From NCBI RefSeq assembly GCF_012641335.1, contig NZ_JABAID010000009.1, forward strand, positions 62,001-126,000: a DNA stretch of 64,000 nucleotides, read 5' to 3'. The position numbers were made by a program, and so were the translations under genes. This DNA is from Novosphingobium sp. ERN07 (lineage in GTDB: Bacteria > Pseudomonadota > Alphaproteobacteria > Sphingomonadales > Sphingomonadaceae). Below are positions 46,044-55,579 of this stretch, piece by piece. Within the stretch, counting starts at the first letter, position 1. Each line of letters starts with the position of its first letter. The notes beneath the pieces are model-generated. The model saw nothing but the letters and a program-made list of their open reading frames with translations. It was not told the DNA's origin and ran no database searches.

Positions 46044-47261
46044 CTATTCGTCTACATGGGCAATGACTTCGGCCTGTTCACCGTTGCCGCCGATATCGTC
46101 GATATGCGCCATCTTGAGTTTGCCGTTGACCACTGCGAACGCGAGTTTGCCCTCGACGAGTTCGAGCGCATCGCGGCCAAACTGTTCGAAGCGCCAGCCT
46201 TCTAGGATCGGCAGGTTCTTGCGCTGCCCGGCGGCAAGTAGTTCCAGATCGTCGGTGCGGGCGAGGAGGCGGGCGGCAATGTCGATTTCGCGGCTGCGGA
46301 TTTTCAGCAGCAGCTTGAGCAGATCGGCCACCAGTGCGCCTTCCTTGCCCAAGGGCGCGCCGCGTGGCGTCTTCGGCGGCATTTCGGCTTCGGTCAGCGG
46401 CTTTGAATCGGCCAGCGTCTGCATCAGGCGGCGACCGATGTCGTTGTCCTTCCATCCGGTGGAAAGGCCGCGCACTTTGGCCAGATCGTGTTGTTCGCGC
46501 GGGGGGTGGCTGGCGATATCGGCCAGCGTTTCATCGCGCATGATGCGGCCACGCGGGATGTTCTTGTCCATCGCTTCGCGTTCGCGCCATGCCGCCAGCG
46601 ATTTGAGGCGGCCCAGAACGGTGGGATTGCGGCTGGGCGCGCGGATCTTCTGCCAGACGGTTTCCATGTCGGTCCGGTAGTTTTCCGGGTCGGCCAGCTT
46701 TTCCATCTCGATATCCAGCCATTCGCCGCGTCCGGTCTTGATCAGGCGCTTGAGCAGCTTGGGGAAGATTTTCGACAGGTGGGTGACGTCGCCAATGGCA
46801 TACTCGATCTGGCGTTCGGTCAGCGGGCGGCGCGACCAGTCAGTAAAGCGGGCGCCCTTGTCTATCGTCAGGCCGAGCCAGGATTCCACAAGGTTGGAAT
46901 AGCCGATCTGTTCCGACTGGCTGACTGCCATCATCGCGATCTGCGTATCGAAGATCGGGTGCGGGGTCTTGCCGGTGAGGTTGTAGATGATTTCCACGTC
47001 CTGCCCGCCGGCGTGGAAGACCTTCAGCACGTCCTCATTCTCGCACATCAGGTCGAGCAGAGGAGACATGTCGAGACCGGGGGCCAGCGGATCGATCGCG
47101 GCGGCTTCCTTGTCGTCCGCGATCTGCACCAGGCACAGTTCCGGCCAATAGGTGTTCTCGCGCATGAATTCGGTGTCGACGGTGACGAAATCGGCTTTCG
47201 CCAGACGCTCGCACAGATCGGCCAGAGCGTCGGTCGTGGTGATGAGGGGATGTATCTTCAT
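46044..47261 (-). CDS. rnd: ribonuclease D
   Basis: 405-aa 3'-5' exoribonuclease for tRNA 3' maturation. DEDD motifs: VTVDTEFMRE (exo I), FHAGGQDVEIIY (exo II) and YAIGDVTHLSKIF (exo III, Tyr and Asp). An HRDC domain follows (DIASHPPREQHDLAKVRGLS). Divergent from aspS, as in many alphaproteobacteria. May be co-transcribed with oxyR. Confidence 0.94.
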   Translation of the reverse strand: MKIHPLITTTDALADLCERLAKADFVTVDTEFMRENTYWPELCLVQIADDKEAAAIDPLAPGLDMSPLLDLMCENEDVLKVFHAGGQDVEIIYNLTGKTPHPIFDTQIAMMAVSQSEQIGYSNLVESWLGLTIDKGARFTDWSRRPLTERQIEYAIGDVTHLSKIFPKLLKRLIKTGRGEWLDIEMEKLADPENYRTDMETVWQKIRAPSRNPTVLGRLKSLAAWREREAMDKNIPRGRIMRDETLADIASHPPREQHDLAKVRGLSTGWKDNDIGRRLMQTLADSKPLTEAEMPPKTPRGAPLGKEGALVADLLKLLLKIRSREIDIAARLLARTDDLELLAAGQRKNLPILEGWRFEQFGRDALELVEGKLAFAVVNGKLKMAHIDDIGGNGEQAEVIAHVDE

Positions 47262-47325
47262 CGGTCTTTTCTGTATGGCGCGCGTGGGAAGCGGCCCGGT
47301 GGTGCCCCCGTCAGGGGAGCGCGGC

Positions 47326-47354
47326 TTGACAAATGCGCGGCCATCGCCTGTTAG
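47326..47354 (+). promoter_or_regulatory. predicted aspS promoter
   Basis: TTGACA (47326-47331), 17 bp, TGTTAG (47349-47354), about 48 bp before the aspS ATG. Confidence 0.5.
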
Positions 47355-47401
47355 CCGCGCATTCCCCCTGCCCGATTGCAGACCGATTGGAAAGAGTTTC
47401 G

Positions 47402-49183
47402 ATGCACCTTTACCGTTCCCATACCTGCGGCGCCCTCTCGCGCGGTGATGTCGGGCAGACTGTCCGCCTTTCGGGCTGGGTGCACCGCAAGCGCGATCAT
47501 GGCGGCGTGCTGTTCGTCGATCTGCGCGATCACTATGGCATGACGCAGATCGTGGCCGACGTTGACAGCCCGGCGTTGGCGATCCTTGAAGCCCTGCGCG
47601 TGGAATCGGTGGTGACCATCGATGGCGATGTGAAAGCGCGGTCCGAAGGCACGGTCAATCCGAACCTGCCCACTGGTGCGATCGAAGTCTATGCGCGCGG
47701 GGCGACGGTGCTTTCGGCTGCGGAAGAACTGCCCATGCCGGTGGCGGGCGAGCAGGAATATCCTGAAGATATCCGCCTGCGCTATCGCTTCCTCGACCTG
47801 CGGCGCGAGACGCTGCACGCTAACATCGTAACGCGCACCAAGGTCATTTCCGACATGCGCCGCCGCATGGAAGGGGCGGGCTTTACCGAATATTCGACGC
47901 CGATCCTGACCGCTTCCAGCCCCGAAGGCGCGCGCGACTTCCTCGTGCCGAGCCGCATTCATCCGGGCAAATTCTATGCGCTGCCGCAGGCGCCGCAGCA
48001 GTACAAGCAGTTGCTGATGGTGGCGGGCTTTGACCGCTACTTCCAGATCGCACCGTGCTTCCGCGACGAAGACCCGCGTGCCGATCGTCTGCCGGGCGAG
48101 TTCTACCAGCTCGATCTGGAGATGAGCTTCGTCACGCAGGAAGAAGTTTGGGAGACGATGGAGCCGGTGATCGGCGGTGTGTTCGAGGCGTTTGCGAACG
48201 GCCGCAGCGTGACGCCGACGGGCAGCTTCCCGCGGATTCCTTATGCCGAAGCGATGCTGAAGTATGGTTCGGACAAGCCGGACCTGCGCAACCCGATCAT
48301 CATTTCGGACGTATCGGACGAGTTCACGCAGTCGGGCTTTGGCCTGTTCGAGAAGATCGTGGGCACCGGCGGCGTCGTGCGCCTGATCCCGGCACCGGGC
48401 ACGGCAGACAAGAGCCGCAAGTTCTTTGACGAAATGAACGACTGGGCGCGCGCCGAAGGGCACGCGGGCCTTGGCTATGTGACGCGCAAGGGCGGCGAGT
48501 TCGGCGGGCCGATTGCCAAGAATCACGGCGCGGACAAGATGGCCGCGCTGTTCGACAAGCTGGGCCTTGGTCCTGACGACGGCTGCTTCTTTGCGGCTGG
48601 CAAGGCCGAACAGGCGGCAAAGCTGGCGGGTGCGGCGCGCACGCGCGTGGCCGATCAGCTTGGCCTGATTGACAAGGACCGGTTCGAACTGTGCTGGATC
48701 GTCGATTTCCCGTTCTATGAATGGGACGAGGAAAACAAGAAGGTGGACTTCAGCCACAACCCGTTCTCGATGCCGCAAGGCGGGATGGACGCGCTGTGCA
48801 ATCAGGACCCGCTGACGATCAATGCTTTCCAGTACGATCTGGTCTGCAACGGCTTTGAAATCGCTTCGGGTTCGATCCGCAACCAGTCGCCCGAAACGAT
48901 GGTGAAGGCATTCGAGATCGTCGGCCTCTCCAAGCAGGACGTGGAGGAGCGCTTTGGCGGCCTTTACCGCGCGTTCCAATATGGCGCGCCGCCGCACGGT
49001 GGCATGGCGGCAGGCGTGGACCGCGTGGTCATGCTGATCTGCGGTGCGCAGAACCTGCGCGAAATCACGCTGTTCCCGATGAACCAGCGCGCTGAAGACC
49101 TGCTGATGGGCGCGCCGTCACCGGCGGCGTTGAAGCAATTGCGCGAATTGAACATCCGTGTGGTTGAGCAGACCAAAGGTTGA
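47402..49183 (+). CDS. aspS: aspartyl-tRNA synthetase
   Basis: 593-aa class II synthetase, bacterial type with an inserted GAD domain. The anticodon-binding OB fold opens with [18 protein letters not shown] and [23 protein letters not shown]. Motif 2 is [19 protein letters not shown] and motif 3 is [19 protein letters not shown] 47402 is the conserved start; upstream frame is open but not homologous. Alphaproteobacterial enzymes of this type are often non-discriminating (Asp/Asn); that cannot be decided by eye. Confidence 0.96.
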   Translation: MHLYRSHTCGALSRGDVGQTVRLSGWVHRKRDHGGVLFVDLRDHYGMTQIVADVDSPALAILEALRVESVVTIDGDVKARSEGTVNPNLPTGAIEVYARGATVLSAAEELPMPVAGEQEYPEDIRLRYRFLDLRRETLHANIVTRTKVISDMRRRMEGAGFTEYSTPILTASSPEGARDFLVPSRIHPGKFYALPQAPQQYKQLLMVAGFDRYFQIAPCFRDEDPRADRLPGEFYQLDLEMSFVTQEEVWETMEPVIGGVFEAFANGRSVTPTGSFPRIPYAEAMLKYGSDKPDLRNPIIISDVSDEFTQSGFGLFEKIVGTGGVVRLIPAPGTADKSRKFFDEMNDWARAEGHAGLGYVTRKGGEFGGPIAKNHGADKMAALFDKLGLGPDDGCFFAAGKAEQAAKLAGAARTRVADQLGLIDKDRFELCWIVDFPFYEWDEENKKVDFSHNPFSMPQGGMDALCNQDPLTINAFQYDLVCNGFEIASGSIRNQSPETMVKAFEIVGLSKQDVEERFGGLYRAFQYGAPPHGGMAAGVDRVVMLICGAQNLREITLFPMNQRAEDLLMGAPSPAALKQLRELNIRVVEQTKG

Positions 49184-49224
49184 GCCGGGCGGGGCGCGAA
49201 GTGAGGTGATCCACAGCGCGCCTC

Positions 49225-49253
49225 TTGCCAGCGTGGCCCGCGTTCATTAGGGC
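49225..49253 (+). promoter_or_regulatory. predicted acpP promoter
   Basis: TTGCCA (49225-49230), 17 bp, TAGGGC (49248-49253), 47 bp before the acpP start. Nearly the same as the purB promoter. Confidence 0.45.
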
Positions 49254-49300
49254 GAAACCCGAAACCAGAATTCCAACGCTTTCCTTCGAAGGGGCATTTC

Positions 49301-49537
49301 ATGAGCGATACCGCCGACCGCGTTAAGAAGATCGTTGTCGAGCACCTCGGCGTCGAGGCTGACAAGGTCACCGAAGAAGCCAGCTTCATCGACGATCTGG
49401 GCGCAGACTCGCTCGACATCGTTGAACTGGTGATGGCTTTCGAAGAAGAATTCGGTGTCGAGATCCCCGACGATGCGGCCGAGAAGATCTCGACCGTGCA
49501 GGACGCGATCAAGTACATCGACGAAAACAAGGGCTGA
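49301..49537 (+). CDS. acpP: acyl carrier protein
   Basis: 78-aa acidic four-helix protein carrying fatty-acyl chains on 4'-phosphopantetheine. The attachment serine is Ser37 in [18 protein letters not shown]. Followed by fabF, the standard partner. Confidence 0.98.
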   Translation: MSDTADRVKKIVVEHLGVEADKVTEEASFIDDLGADSLDIVELVMAFEEEFGVEIPDDAAEKISTVQDAIKYIDENKG

Positions 49538-49556
49538 TCGCCCACTTCCCCCCTTT

Positions 49557-49650
49557 GCCCTGAGCTTGTCGATGGGCTGCTTGGCGCCGGACCCTTAGGG
49601 GAAGCGCCGGGCAGGGGAGGACTTCGGCAGGCTCAGCCCTTCTTCAGGGG
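49557..49650. repeat. imperfect inverted repeat between acpP and fabF
   Basis: GCCCTGAGCTTGTCGATGGGC at about 49558 and CTTCGGCAGGCTCAGCCC at about 49623 are diverged, oppositely oriented copies of the CCTGAGCTTGTCGAAGGG repeat common between genes in sphingomonads. GCGCCGG and complementary bases lie between them, so the RNA could fold into one long stem between acpP and fabF. Confidence 0.6.
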
Positions 49651-49683
49651 CTGGGCCTGTTTGCATATTTCCCGGAGAATTCA

Positions 49684-50946
49684 ATGCGTCGTGTCGTCGT
49701 AACCGGACTTGGCCTCGTCACCCCGCTGGGCGCGGACGTGGAAACCGTGTGGAAGAACCTGCTCGCCGGGAAAAGCGGTGCAGGGCCGATCACCAAGTTC
49801 GACGTGAGCGACCAGAAGTGCAAGATCGCCTGCGAGGTGAAGCCTGCCGATCACGAGTTCGGCTTCGATCCCGGCAAGCGCGTCGATCACAAGATCCAGC
49901 GTCAGGTCGATCCGTTCATCGTCTTCGGCATCGATGCCGCAGGCCAGGCACTGGAAGACGCAGGTCTTGTCGATATGGACGATGATCTGAAGACGCGCAC
50001 CGGCTGCTCGATCGGGTCGGGCATCGGGGGGCTTCCGGGAATCGAAAGCGAATCGATTGTCTTGCACGAAAAGGGTCCGGGCCGCGTTTCGCCGCACTTT
50101 GTGCATGGCCGCCTGATCAACCTGATCTCAGGGCAAGTCTCGATCAAGTATGGCTTGATGGGGCCGAACCACGCGGTCGTCACCGCCTGTTCTACCGGCG
50201 CACATTCGATTGGCGATGCTGCGCGCATGATCAAGGATGGCGATGCCGACGTGATGCTGGCGGGGGGTGCGGAAAGCACGATCAACCCGCTGGGTGTGGC
50301 AGGCTTTGCCCAGGCCCGCGCGCTGAACTGCAGCTATAATGACCGCCCCACCGAAGCGAGCCGTCCCTATGACAAGGACCGCGATGGCTTTGTAATGGGT
50401 GAAGGCGCGGGCGTTGTCGTGCTGGAAGAGTACGAGCACGCAAAGGCACGCGGCGCGAAGATCTACGCCGAAGTCGTCGGCTATGGCCTGTCGGGCGATG
50501 CCTATCACGTGACTGCGCCGCACCCTGAAGGCAAGGGCGCGGAACTGGCGATGCGCATGGCTCTGAAAAAGGCCGGGATGACGGCGGGCGACATCGATTA
50601 TGTGAACGCCCACGGCACGTCGACGATGGCTGACACCATCGAACTGGCGGCGGTGAAGCGCGTGCTTGGCGACGATCTTTCGGGCGCATCGATGAGCAGC
50701 ACCAAATCTGCCATCGGGCACCTGTTGGGCGGCGCGGGCGCGGTTGAAGCGATCTTCTGCATTCTGGCCATTCGCGACCAGATCGTGCCGCCGACGTTGA
50801 ACTTGCACAACCCTGACGAAGGCACCGAGGGCGTCGATCTCGTGCCGCACGTTGCCAAACCCCGCAAGGTGCGCGCGGCGCTGAACAATTCGTTCGGTTT
50901 TGGCGGGACCAACGCCAGCGTGATCGTCAAGGCGCTGGAAGACTAA
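49684..50946 (+). CDS. fabF: beta-ketoacyl-ACP synthase II
   Basis: 420-aa condensing enzyme elongating acyl-ACP with malonyl-ACP. Catalytic triad by position: Cys169 (VTACSTGAHS), His310 (NAHGTST) and His346 (SAIGHLLGGAGAV). Typical opening RRVVVTGLGLVTPLG and C-terminal NNSFGFGGTNASVIV. mltG starts 11 bp downstream. Confidence 0.97.
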   Translation: MRRVVVTGLGLVTPLGADVETVWKNLLAGKSGAGPITKFDVSDQKCKIACEVKPADHEFGFDPGKRVDHKIQRQVDPFIVFGIDAAGQALEDAGLVDMDDDLKTRTGCSIGSGIGGLPGIESESIVLHEKGPGRVSPHFVHGRLINLISGQVSIKYGLMGPNHAVVTACSTGAHSIGDAARMIKDGDADVMLAGGAESTINPLGVAGFAQARALNCSYNDRPTEASRPYDKDRDGFVMGEGAGVVVLEEYEHAKARGAKIYAEVVGYGLSGDAYHVTAPHPEGKGAELAMRMALKKAGMTAGDIDYVNAHGTSTMADTIELAAVKRVLGDDLSGASMSSTKSAIGHLLGGAGAVEAIFCILAIRDQIVPPTLNLHNPDEGTEGVDLVPHVAKPRKVRAALNNSFGFGGTNASVIVKALED

Positions 50947-50957
50947 GGAACAGCCGC

Positions 50958-51935
50958 ATGGCTCGCCGTCGTCGTTCGAAGCTGCCGTTGATTGCGGTGG
51001 CGCTTGTGGTGGTGGGCGTCTTCGGCTGGATAGCCGGGGGCTGGGTCGCCACGGGTCCGCTCGAACAGCAGATCGAATTCGACGTGGGCAAGGGCGAAGG
51101 GCTGAGCGCGCTGGCCGACGATCTGGAAGCGCAGGGAGCCATCGGGTCCGCCACGCTGTTCAAGTTGCGGGCCAAGTTGCTGGGCAGCGGCACCGAGGTG
51201 AAGGAAGGTTCGTTCCTGATCCCCAAGGGCGCGAGCGAATCGACGATCCTTGAAATCCTCAAAGGCGACAAGGTGATCCGTCGCCTGATTGCCATCCCCG
51301 AAGGTATGCCGTCGATCATGGTCGCCGAACGGTTGCTGGCGAACAAGGATCTGACCGGCCCGGTATCCGCGCCGGGTGAGGGCACCGTTCTGCCCGACAG
51401 CTATGACTGGCAGAAGGGCGAACCGCGCGCCGCCGTGCTGAAGCGGATGCAGGCGGCAATGGACAAGGCGCTGGCCGAACTTTGGGCAAAGCGATCACCC
51501 CGCACGGTGGCCAAGACACCGCAGGAAGCGCTGATCCTTGCTTCCATTGTCGAGAAGGAAACCGGCAAACCCGAAGAGCGGGGCATGGTGGCAGGACTTT
51601 ATTCCAATCGTGTGCGCAAGGGCATGTTGCTGCAGGCGGACCCGACGATCATCTATCCGATCACCAAGGGAAAACCTCTGGGCCGCCGCATCCGCCAATC
51701 GGAAATTCAGGCGGTAAATGGCTATAACACCTACACGATGGTTGGCCTGCCAAAGGGGCCTATCACGAATCCGGGACGTGATTCGATTGCTGCCGTTTTG
51801 AATCCTGCCGAAACTGAAGCACTTTTTATGGTGGCGGACGGCACAGGCGGGCATGTATTCGCTGATACACTTGAACAGCATAATGCCAATGTTGCCAAAT
51901 GGTTCGCCCTGCGCAAGGCGCGGGGTGATCTGTGA
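50958..51935 (+). CDS. mltG: endolytic murein transglycosylase MltG
   Basis: 325-aa membrane-anchored enzyme that cuts nascent glycan strands. One N-terminal helix (LPLIAVALVVVGVFGWIAGGW, about 8-28), a LysM-like region, then the YceG domain with catalytic Glu199 in ASIVEKETGKPEERG. GLYSNRVRKGMLLQADPT and the NTYTMVGLPKGPITNPG segment follow. The fabF-mltG neighbourhood is common. Confidence 0.94.
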   Translation: MARRRRSKLPLIAVALVVVGVFGWIAGGWVATGPLEQQIEFDVGKGEGLSALADDLEAQGAIGSATLFKLRAKLLGSGTEVKEGSFLIPKGASESTILEILKGDKVIRRLIAIPEGMPSIMVAERLLANKDLTGPVSAPGEGTVLPDSYDWQKGEPRAAVLKRMQAAMDKALAELWAKRSPRTVAKTPQEALILASIVEKETGKPEERGMVAGLYSNRVRKGMLLQADPTIIYPITKGKPLGRRIRQSEIQAVNGYNTYTMVGLPKGPITNPGRDSIAAVLNPAETEALFMVADGTGGHVFADTLEQHNANVAKWFALRKARGDL

Positions 51936-52048
51936 GCAACTGCAAAATCTTATCCGAAATGGTGAATAAGTTCTTCCCTTGTTAATGGTTACTGCCTAAG
52001 GACTTCCACGGAGGCACCGGGACAAAGCTTTGCTTTGCCCAGGATCCG

Positions 52049-52114
52049 GGGAACATTCCGGCTGTACCGAGCCGTTCGCGCCTGCGAATATTTGCGGTTT
52101 TGCCGAATGTTCCC
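52049..52114. promoter_or_regulatory. 10-bp inverted repeat before the 2H phosphoesterase-like gene
   Basis: GGGAACATTC (52049-52058) and GAATGTTCCC (52105-52114) are exact complements 46 bp apart, inside the 235-bp gap after mltG. They could be two regulator half-sites or a long RNA stem. The smaller dyad CAAAG-CTTTG-CTTTG lies at about 52024. Confidence 0.4.
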
Positions 52115-52170
52115 TTCTCCTCCCTTCTATGCAGTTTGAACAAGACGTGTCGTCATGGCAGGGCTTGGCG

Positions 52171-52704
52171 ATGGATGTCCCCTCCTCACCCGCGCCGCTG
52201 ATTGCCACTGCCACTTTGCCCGGTGATATTCAGGCATGGGCAGATCATTTGCGGACAACGCATTTTCCACCCGAACGCAATTTCCTGAAAGCGCACGTTA
52301 CGCTGTTCCATGCGCTGCCGCCGATGCTGCTGGAAGAAGTGCGGTCGCTGATGGCAACGCTGGCGGGGGATACGTCTCCCATAGACGCGCGGATCGATGC
52401 CGTGATGGACCTTGGCGGCGGCACGGCCCTGCGCATTCTCAGCCCTCACATGCTCGATCTGCGGGCGCAGATTGCCGATCATTTCCACGGAATGCTGAGC
52501 GCGCAGGACCATAGCAAGCCACGTCTGCACGTCACCGTGCAGAACAAGGTCGTGCGGGCGCAGGCGCGTGCATTGCAGGATGAACTGGCGGCGGGTTTTG
52601 CACCACGCGATTTCAGCTTCACAGGGCTTGCACTGCACCACTACCGCGGGGGACCTTGGGAGGCGGCGGGGCAATGGTCGTTTCGCCGGCGATACAGGTC
52701 TTGA
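52171..52704 (+). CDS. 2'-5' RNA ligase family / 2H phosphoesterase-like protein
   Basis: 177-aa protein of the 2H (LigT-like) fold with two His-x-Thr-x motifs: KAHVTLFHALPP (about residue 43) and RLHVTVQNKV (about 119). In the family these cut or form 2'-5' or cyclic phosphodiester bonds in RNA or nucleotides. The start is uncertain: ATG 52171 (MDVPSSPAP, AGGG upstream) is preferred over 52129, which lacks a ribosome site. Substrate unknown. Confidence 0.78.
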   Translation: MDVPSSPAPLIATATLPGDIQAWADHLRTTHFPPERNFLKAHVTLFHALPPMLLEEVRSLMATLAGDTSPIDARIDAVMDLGGGTALRILSPHMLDLRAQIADHFHGMLSAQDHSKPRLHVTVQNKVVRAQARALQDELAAGFAPRDFSFTGLALHHYRGGPWEAAGQWSFRRRYRS

Positions 52705-52735
52705 TCCGCGCGGCCATGCAGGTCAGTGCAGGGGG

Positions 52736-54019
52736 ATGAACGCAACTCCTGATTGGTACACCAAAGGGCGCGGCCACGTGTGGCTGCCCTATACCCAGAT
52801 GAAGACGGTGCGGCCCGCGCTGCCGGTCGTTTCGGCCGAGGGCGTGCGCCTGCGGCTGGCGGATGGGCGCGAACTGGTTGACGGGATTTCAAGCTGGTGG
52901 GCCACCGTTCACGGCTATCGCCATCCGCACATTGAAGCAGCGGTGCGCGGGCAATTGGAGACGCTGCCCCACGTCATGCTGGGTGGGCTGGCGCATGAGC
53001 AGGCCTATGTCCTCGCGCGGCGGCTGGCGGGATTGCTGCCCGGCGATCTTGACCATGTGTTCTTCAGCGATTCGGGATCGGTCGCGGTTGAAGTGGCGAT
53101 GAAGATGGCCGCGCAGTTCTGGCTCAATCGCGGGCAGCGGCGCGTGAAGTTCCTGTGCTTTCGGGGCGGCTATCATGGCGATACGTTCGCCACGATGAGC
53201 GTGTGCGACCCGGATGAGGGGATGCACAGCCTGTTCAAGGGCGCGCTGCTCGAACAGGTCGTGGTCGATCTGCCGCGTGATGCAGCGCAGGAGGCTGCGC
53301 TAGGTGACGTGCTGGCGCAGCATCGGGGTGAACTGGCGGGCATCGTGGTGGAGCCGCTGGTGCAGGGCGCGGGTGGTATGGTGTTCCACGATCCTTTCAC
53401 GCTGCAGGCGCTGCGACGGCTGGCGGACGAACATGATCTACTGCTGATCTTTGATGAGATTTTCGTGGGGCTGGGGCGGCTGGGCGATGCGATGTTCGCT
53501 TGCCAGATTGCCGGGGTGCAGCCCGATATCGTCACTCTGTCGAAAGCGCTGACCGGCGGCACGCTGCCCTTGGCAGCCACGATTGCCAGCGCGCGCATCC
53601 ACGATGGCTTTCTGTCCGACGATCCGTTGCACGCGCTGATGCATGGGCCGACCTATATGGGCAATGCGCTGGGTTGTGCTGCCGCCAACGCTTCGCTCGA
53701 CCTGTTCGAGCGTGAGCCGAGGCTGGCGCAGGCACAGGCCATCGGCAAGGCGCTGGAGCGGATGCTGGCTCCTTTGCGCGACTTGCCGGGGGTGAAGGAC
53801 GTGCGGACGAGAGGCGCGATTGGCGTGGTGCAGCTTGATCGCGCAGCGCCGGCAGACCGCCTTTCTGCCGGCTGTATCGAACGCGGCGTTTGGCTGCGTC
53901 CGTTCCGCGACATTCTCTATACCACGCCGCCTTTGACCATCGGTGAAGAAGACTTGGGCCGCATCGGCTCTGCCATGACCGCTGCCATTCGTGACTGGAG
54001 CGCGGGCCTCGGAAAATGA
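52736..54019 (+). CDS. bioA: adenosylmethionine-8-amino-7-oxononanoate aminotransferase
   Basis: 427-aa PLP enzyme of biotin synthesis that uses SAM as amino donor. Seen: HVWLPYTQMKT, DGISSWWATVHGY, SDSGSVAVEVAMKMA, RGGYHGDTFATMSV, and the PLP lysine Lys270 in TLSKALTGGTLPLAAT. MHGPTYMGNALGCAAANASL distinguishes BioA from other class III transaminases. ATG 52736 lies right behind GCAGGGGG. No other bio genes are nearby. Confidence 0.94.
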   Translation: MNATPDWYTKGRGHVWLPYTQMKTVRPALPVVSAEGVRLRLADGRELVDGISSWWATVHGYRHPHIEAAVRGQLETLPHVMLGGLAHEQAYVLARRLAGLLPGDLDHVFFSDSGSVAVEVAMKMAAQFWLNRGQRRVKFLCFRGGYHGDTFATMSVCDPDEGMHSLFKGALLEQVVVDLPRDAAQEAALGDVLAQHRGELAGIVVEPLVQGAGGMVFHDPFTLQALRRLADEHDLLLIFDEIFVGLGRLGDAMFACQIAGVQPDIVTLSKALTGGTLPLAATIASARIHDGFLSDDPLHALMHGPTYMGNALGCAAANASLDLFEREPRLAQAQAIGKALERMLAPLRDLPGVKDVRTRGAIGVVQLDRAAPADRLSAGCIERGVWLRPFRDILYTTPPLTIGEEDLGRIGSAMTAAIRDWSAGLGK

Positions 54020-54093
54020 TCGCACAAACCTGCGCAAAAACCCTTGCCTAGCCCGCCCCGTCTGGCTAAACGCCGCCCCTGCCCACAGGGTAG

Positions 54094-54169
54094 GCCGCTT
54101 TAGCTCAGTCGGTAGAGCACATCATTCGTAATGATGGGGTCAGGTGTTCGAATCACCTAAGCGGCACCA
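54094..54169 (+). tRNA. tRNA-Thr (anticodon CGT)
   Basis: 76-nt cloverleaf with encoded CCA. Acceptor GCCGCTT pairs with AAGCGGC; anticodon stem CATCA/TGATG encloses TTCGTAA, anticodon CGT. The T arm is CAGGTG-TTCGAAT-CACCT. A decayed integrase gene begins 163 bp downstream, which marks this tRNA as a likely integration site. Confidence 0.97.
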
Positions 54170-54332
54170 TTTCCCCTTTCGCCAATGCCCGCGTTTGGTT
54201 GAAAAAACCCCGGAAATCTGCCATAAATTGGACTGGTTGAACCGCCAGCGCCCGCCGACGTTCGTCTCTAATCAGGCGATTCTGGGGGCACGGTGGGGGC
54301 CATTTAGCAACTGCTGAAAGGCGTGGCCCCCA

Positions 54333-55569
54333 ATGGCACTTTCGACGATCACAATCCGAAACGCGAAGCCCCAAGCGAAGCCCTACAAGCTGACGGATGA
54401 AAAGAGGCTGTTCTTGCTGGTCCAGCCATAGGGCGGGATGCTTTGGCGCATGAAATAGCGCGTCGATGGCACCGACGCAGATGGCAAGCCAAAGCAATTA
54501 GAGAAGAAACTGGGGCTGGGCATGTATCCCGTGTCAGCCTGAAGGACGCGCGCGAGTGGCGCGATGATGCACGTCGCCTGCTGGCCAATGGCATTGATCC
54601 GGCGGAACAGAAGCAGCGCGATCTGCGCAGCGCCGAGATCAGCGCGGCCAACACCTTCACGGCTGTTGCTGATGCCCACATCGCCAAGAACGAGCGCGAT
54701 CGCCTCGCGGCTAACACGATCGTCAAACGGCGCTGGTTCATCCGGCTGTTGCAGAAGGAGCTGGGCAATCGCCCCATTTCCGAAATCCAGCCGTGCGACC
54801 CTATGAAGCGGCGAAGAACGACGAGAAGGCGCATCGTGCGCTTCAGTTCGTCGGTGGCGTGTTTCGCTATGCCATTGCAAACCAACTGGCGACATCGGAC
54901 CCGACGCGCGATCTGCGCGGGGCCTTGGCCAAACGCCAGCCGAAACACCATGCGGCGATTCTTGAACCCAAGCGCGTTGGCGAACTGCTGCGCGCGATGG
55001 ACGGTTATGAAGGGCAGGGCTTGCCGATTACGCGCATTGCCCTGCAATTATCGCCTTACGTCTTCGAGCGCCCCGGTGAACGGCGCAGAGTGGAATGGTC
55101 GGAAATTGATCTGGACGCGGCTGTGTGGCGCATAATGGCCCCGAAGATGAAGGGCAGGCAGGAACACGCCGTTCCGCTCTCCTGCCAAGCCATCGCTCTG
55201 TTCGAAGATGCTCGCGCCATGACAGGCGATTGCAAGTATGTGTTCCCGTCGATCCGCACGCCAATCAAGCCAATGTCCGAGAACACGGTGAACGCGGCGC
55301 TGCGGCGGCTGGGCTTCACCAAGGATAAAATAACCGCGCACGGCTTCCGCGCAATGGCCAGCACGCTCCTGAACGAATCCGGCAAGTGGTCGTCAGACGT
55401 GATCGAACGCGCGTTTGCCCACAAGGACAAAGACGCCGTGCGCGCCGGCTACTATCGCGGCCAGCACTGGCAGGAGCGCGTCGAGATGGCGCAATGGCGG
55501 GCGGACTATCTGGACACGTTGCGCACGGGGGCGGAAGTTGTGCCAATTGCGATGGCGCGTCGTGGATAG
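54333..55569 (+). pseudogene. decayed P4-type tyrosine integrase
   Basis: The reading frame is broken but recognisable as a DUF4102/P4-like integrase. ATG 54333 gives MALSTITIRNAKPQAKPYKL, then TAG at 54429-54431 and again at 54456-54458. A frameshift near 54530 leads into VSLKDAREWRDDARRLLANG, and a second near 54790 leads into RPYEAAKNDEKAHRALQFV. The last part (54793-55569) is uninterrupted and keeps the catalytic core: Arg in FERPGERRRVEW, AHGFRAMASTLLNE (His-x-x-Arg), FAHKDKDAVRAGYYR (His and probable Tyr). Upstream lies tRNA-Thr. No intact attachment repeat of the tRNA end was found downstream. Confidence 0.9.
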
Positions 55570-55579
55570 TTGAACTGCC

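Noticed and set aside
47351..48997. 548-aa open frame on - across aspS
   Set aside because: Antisense of aspartyl-tRNA synthetase with no recognisable domain.
54333..54793. Readthrough or recoding of the two TAG codons in the integrase
   Set aside because: Frameshifts accompany the stops and no recoding signal is visible; simple decay explains all of it.
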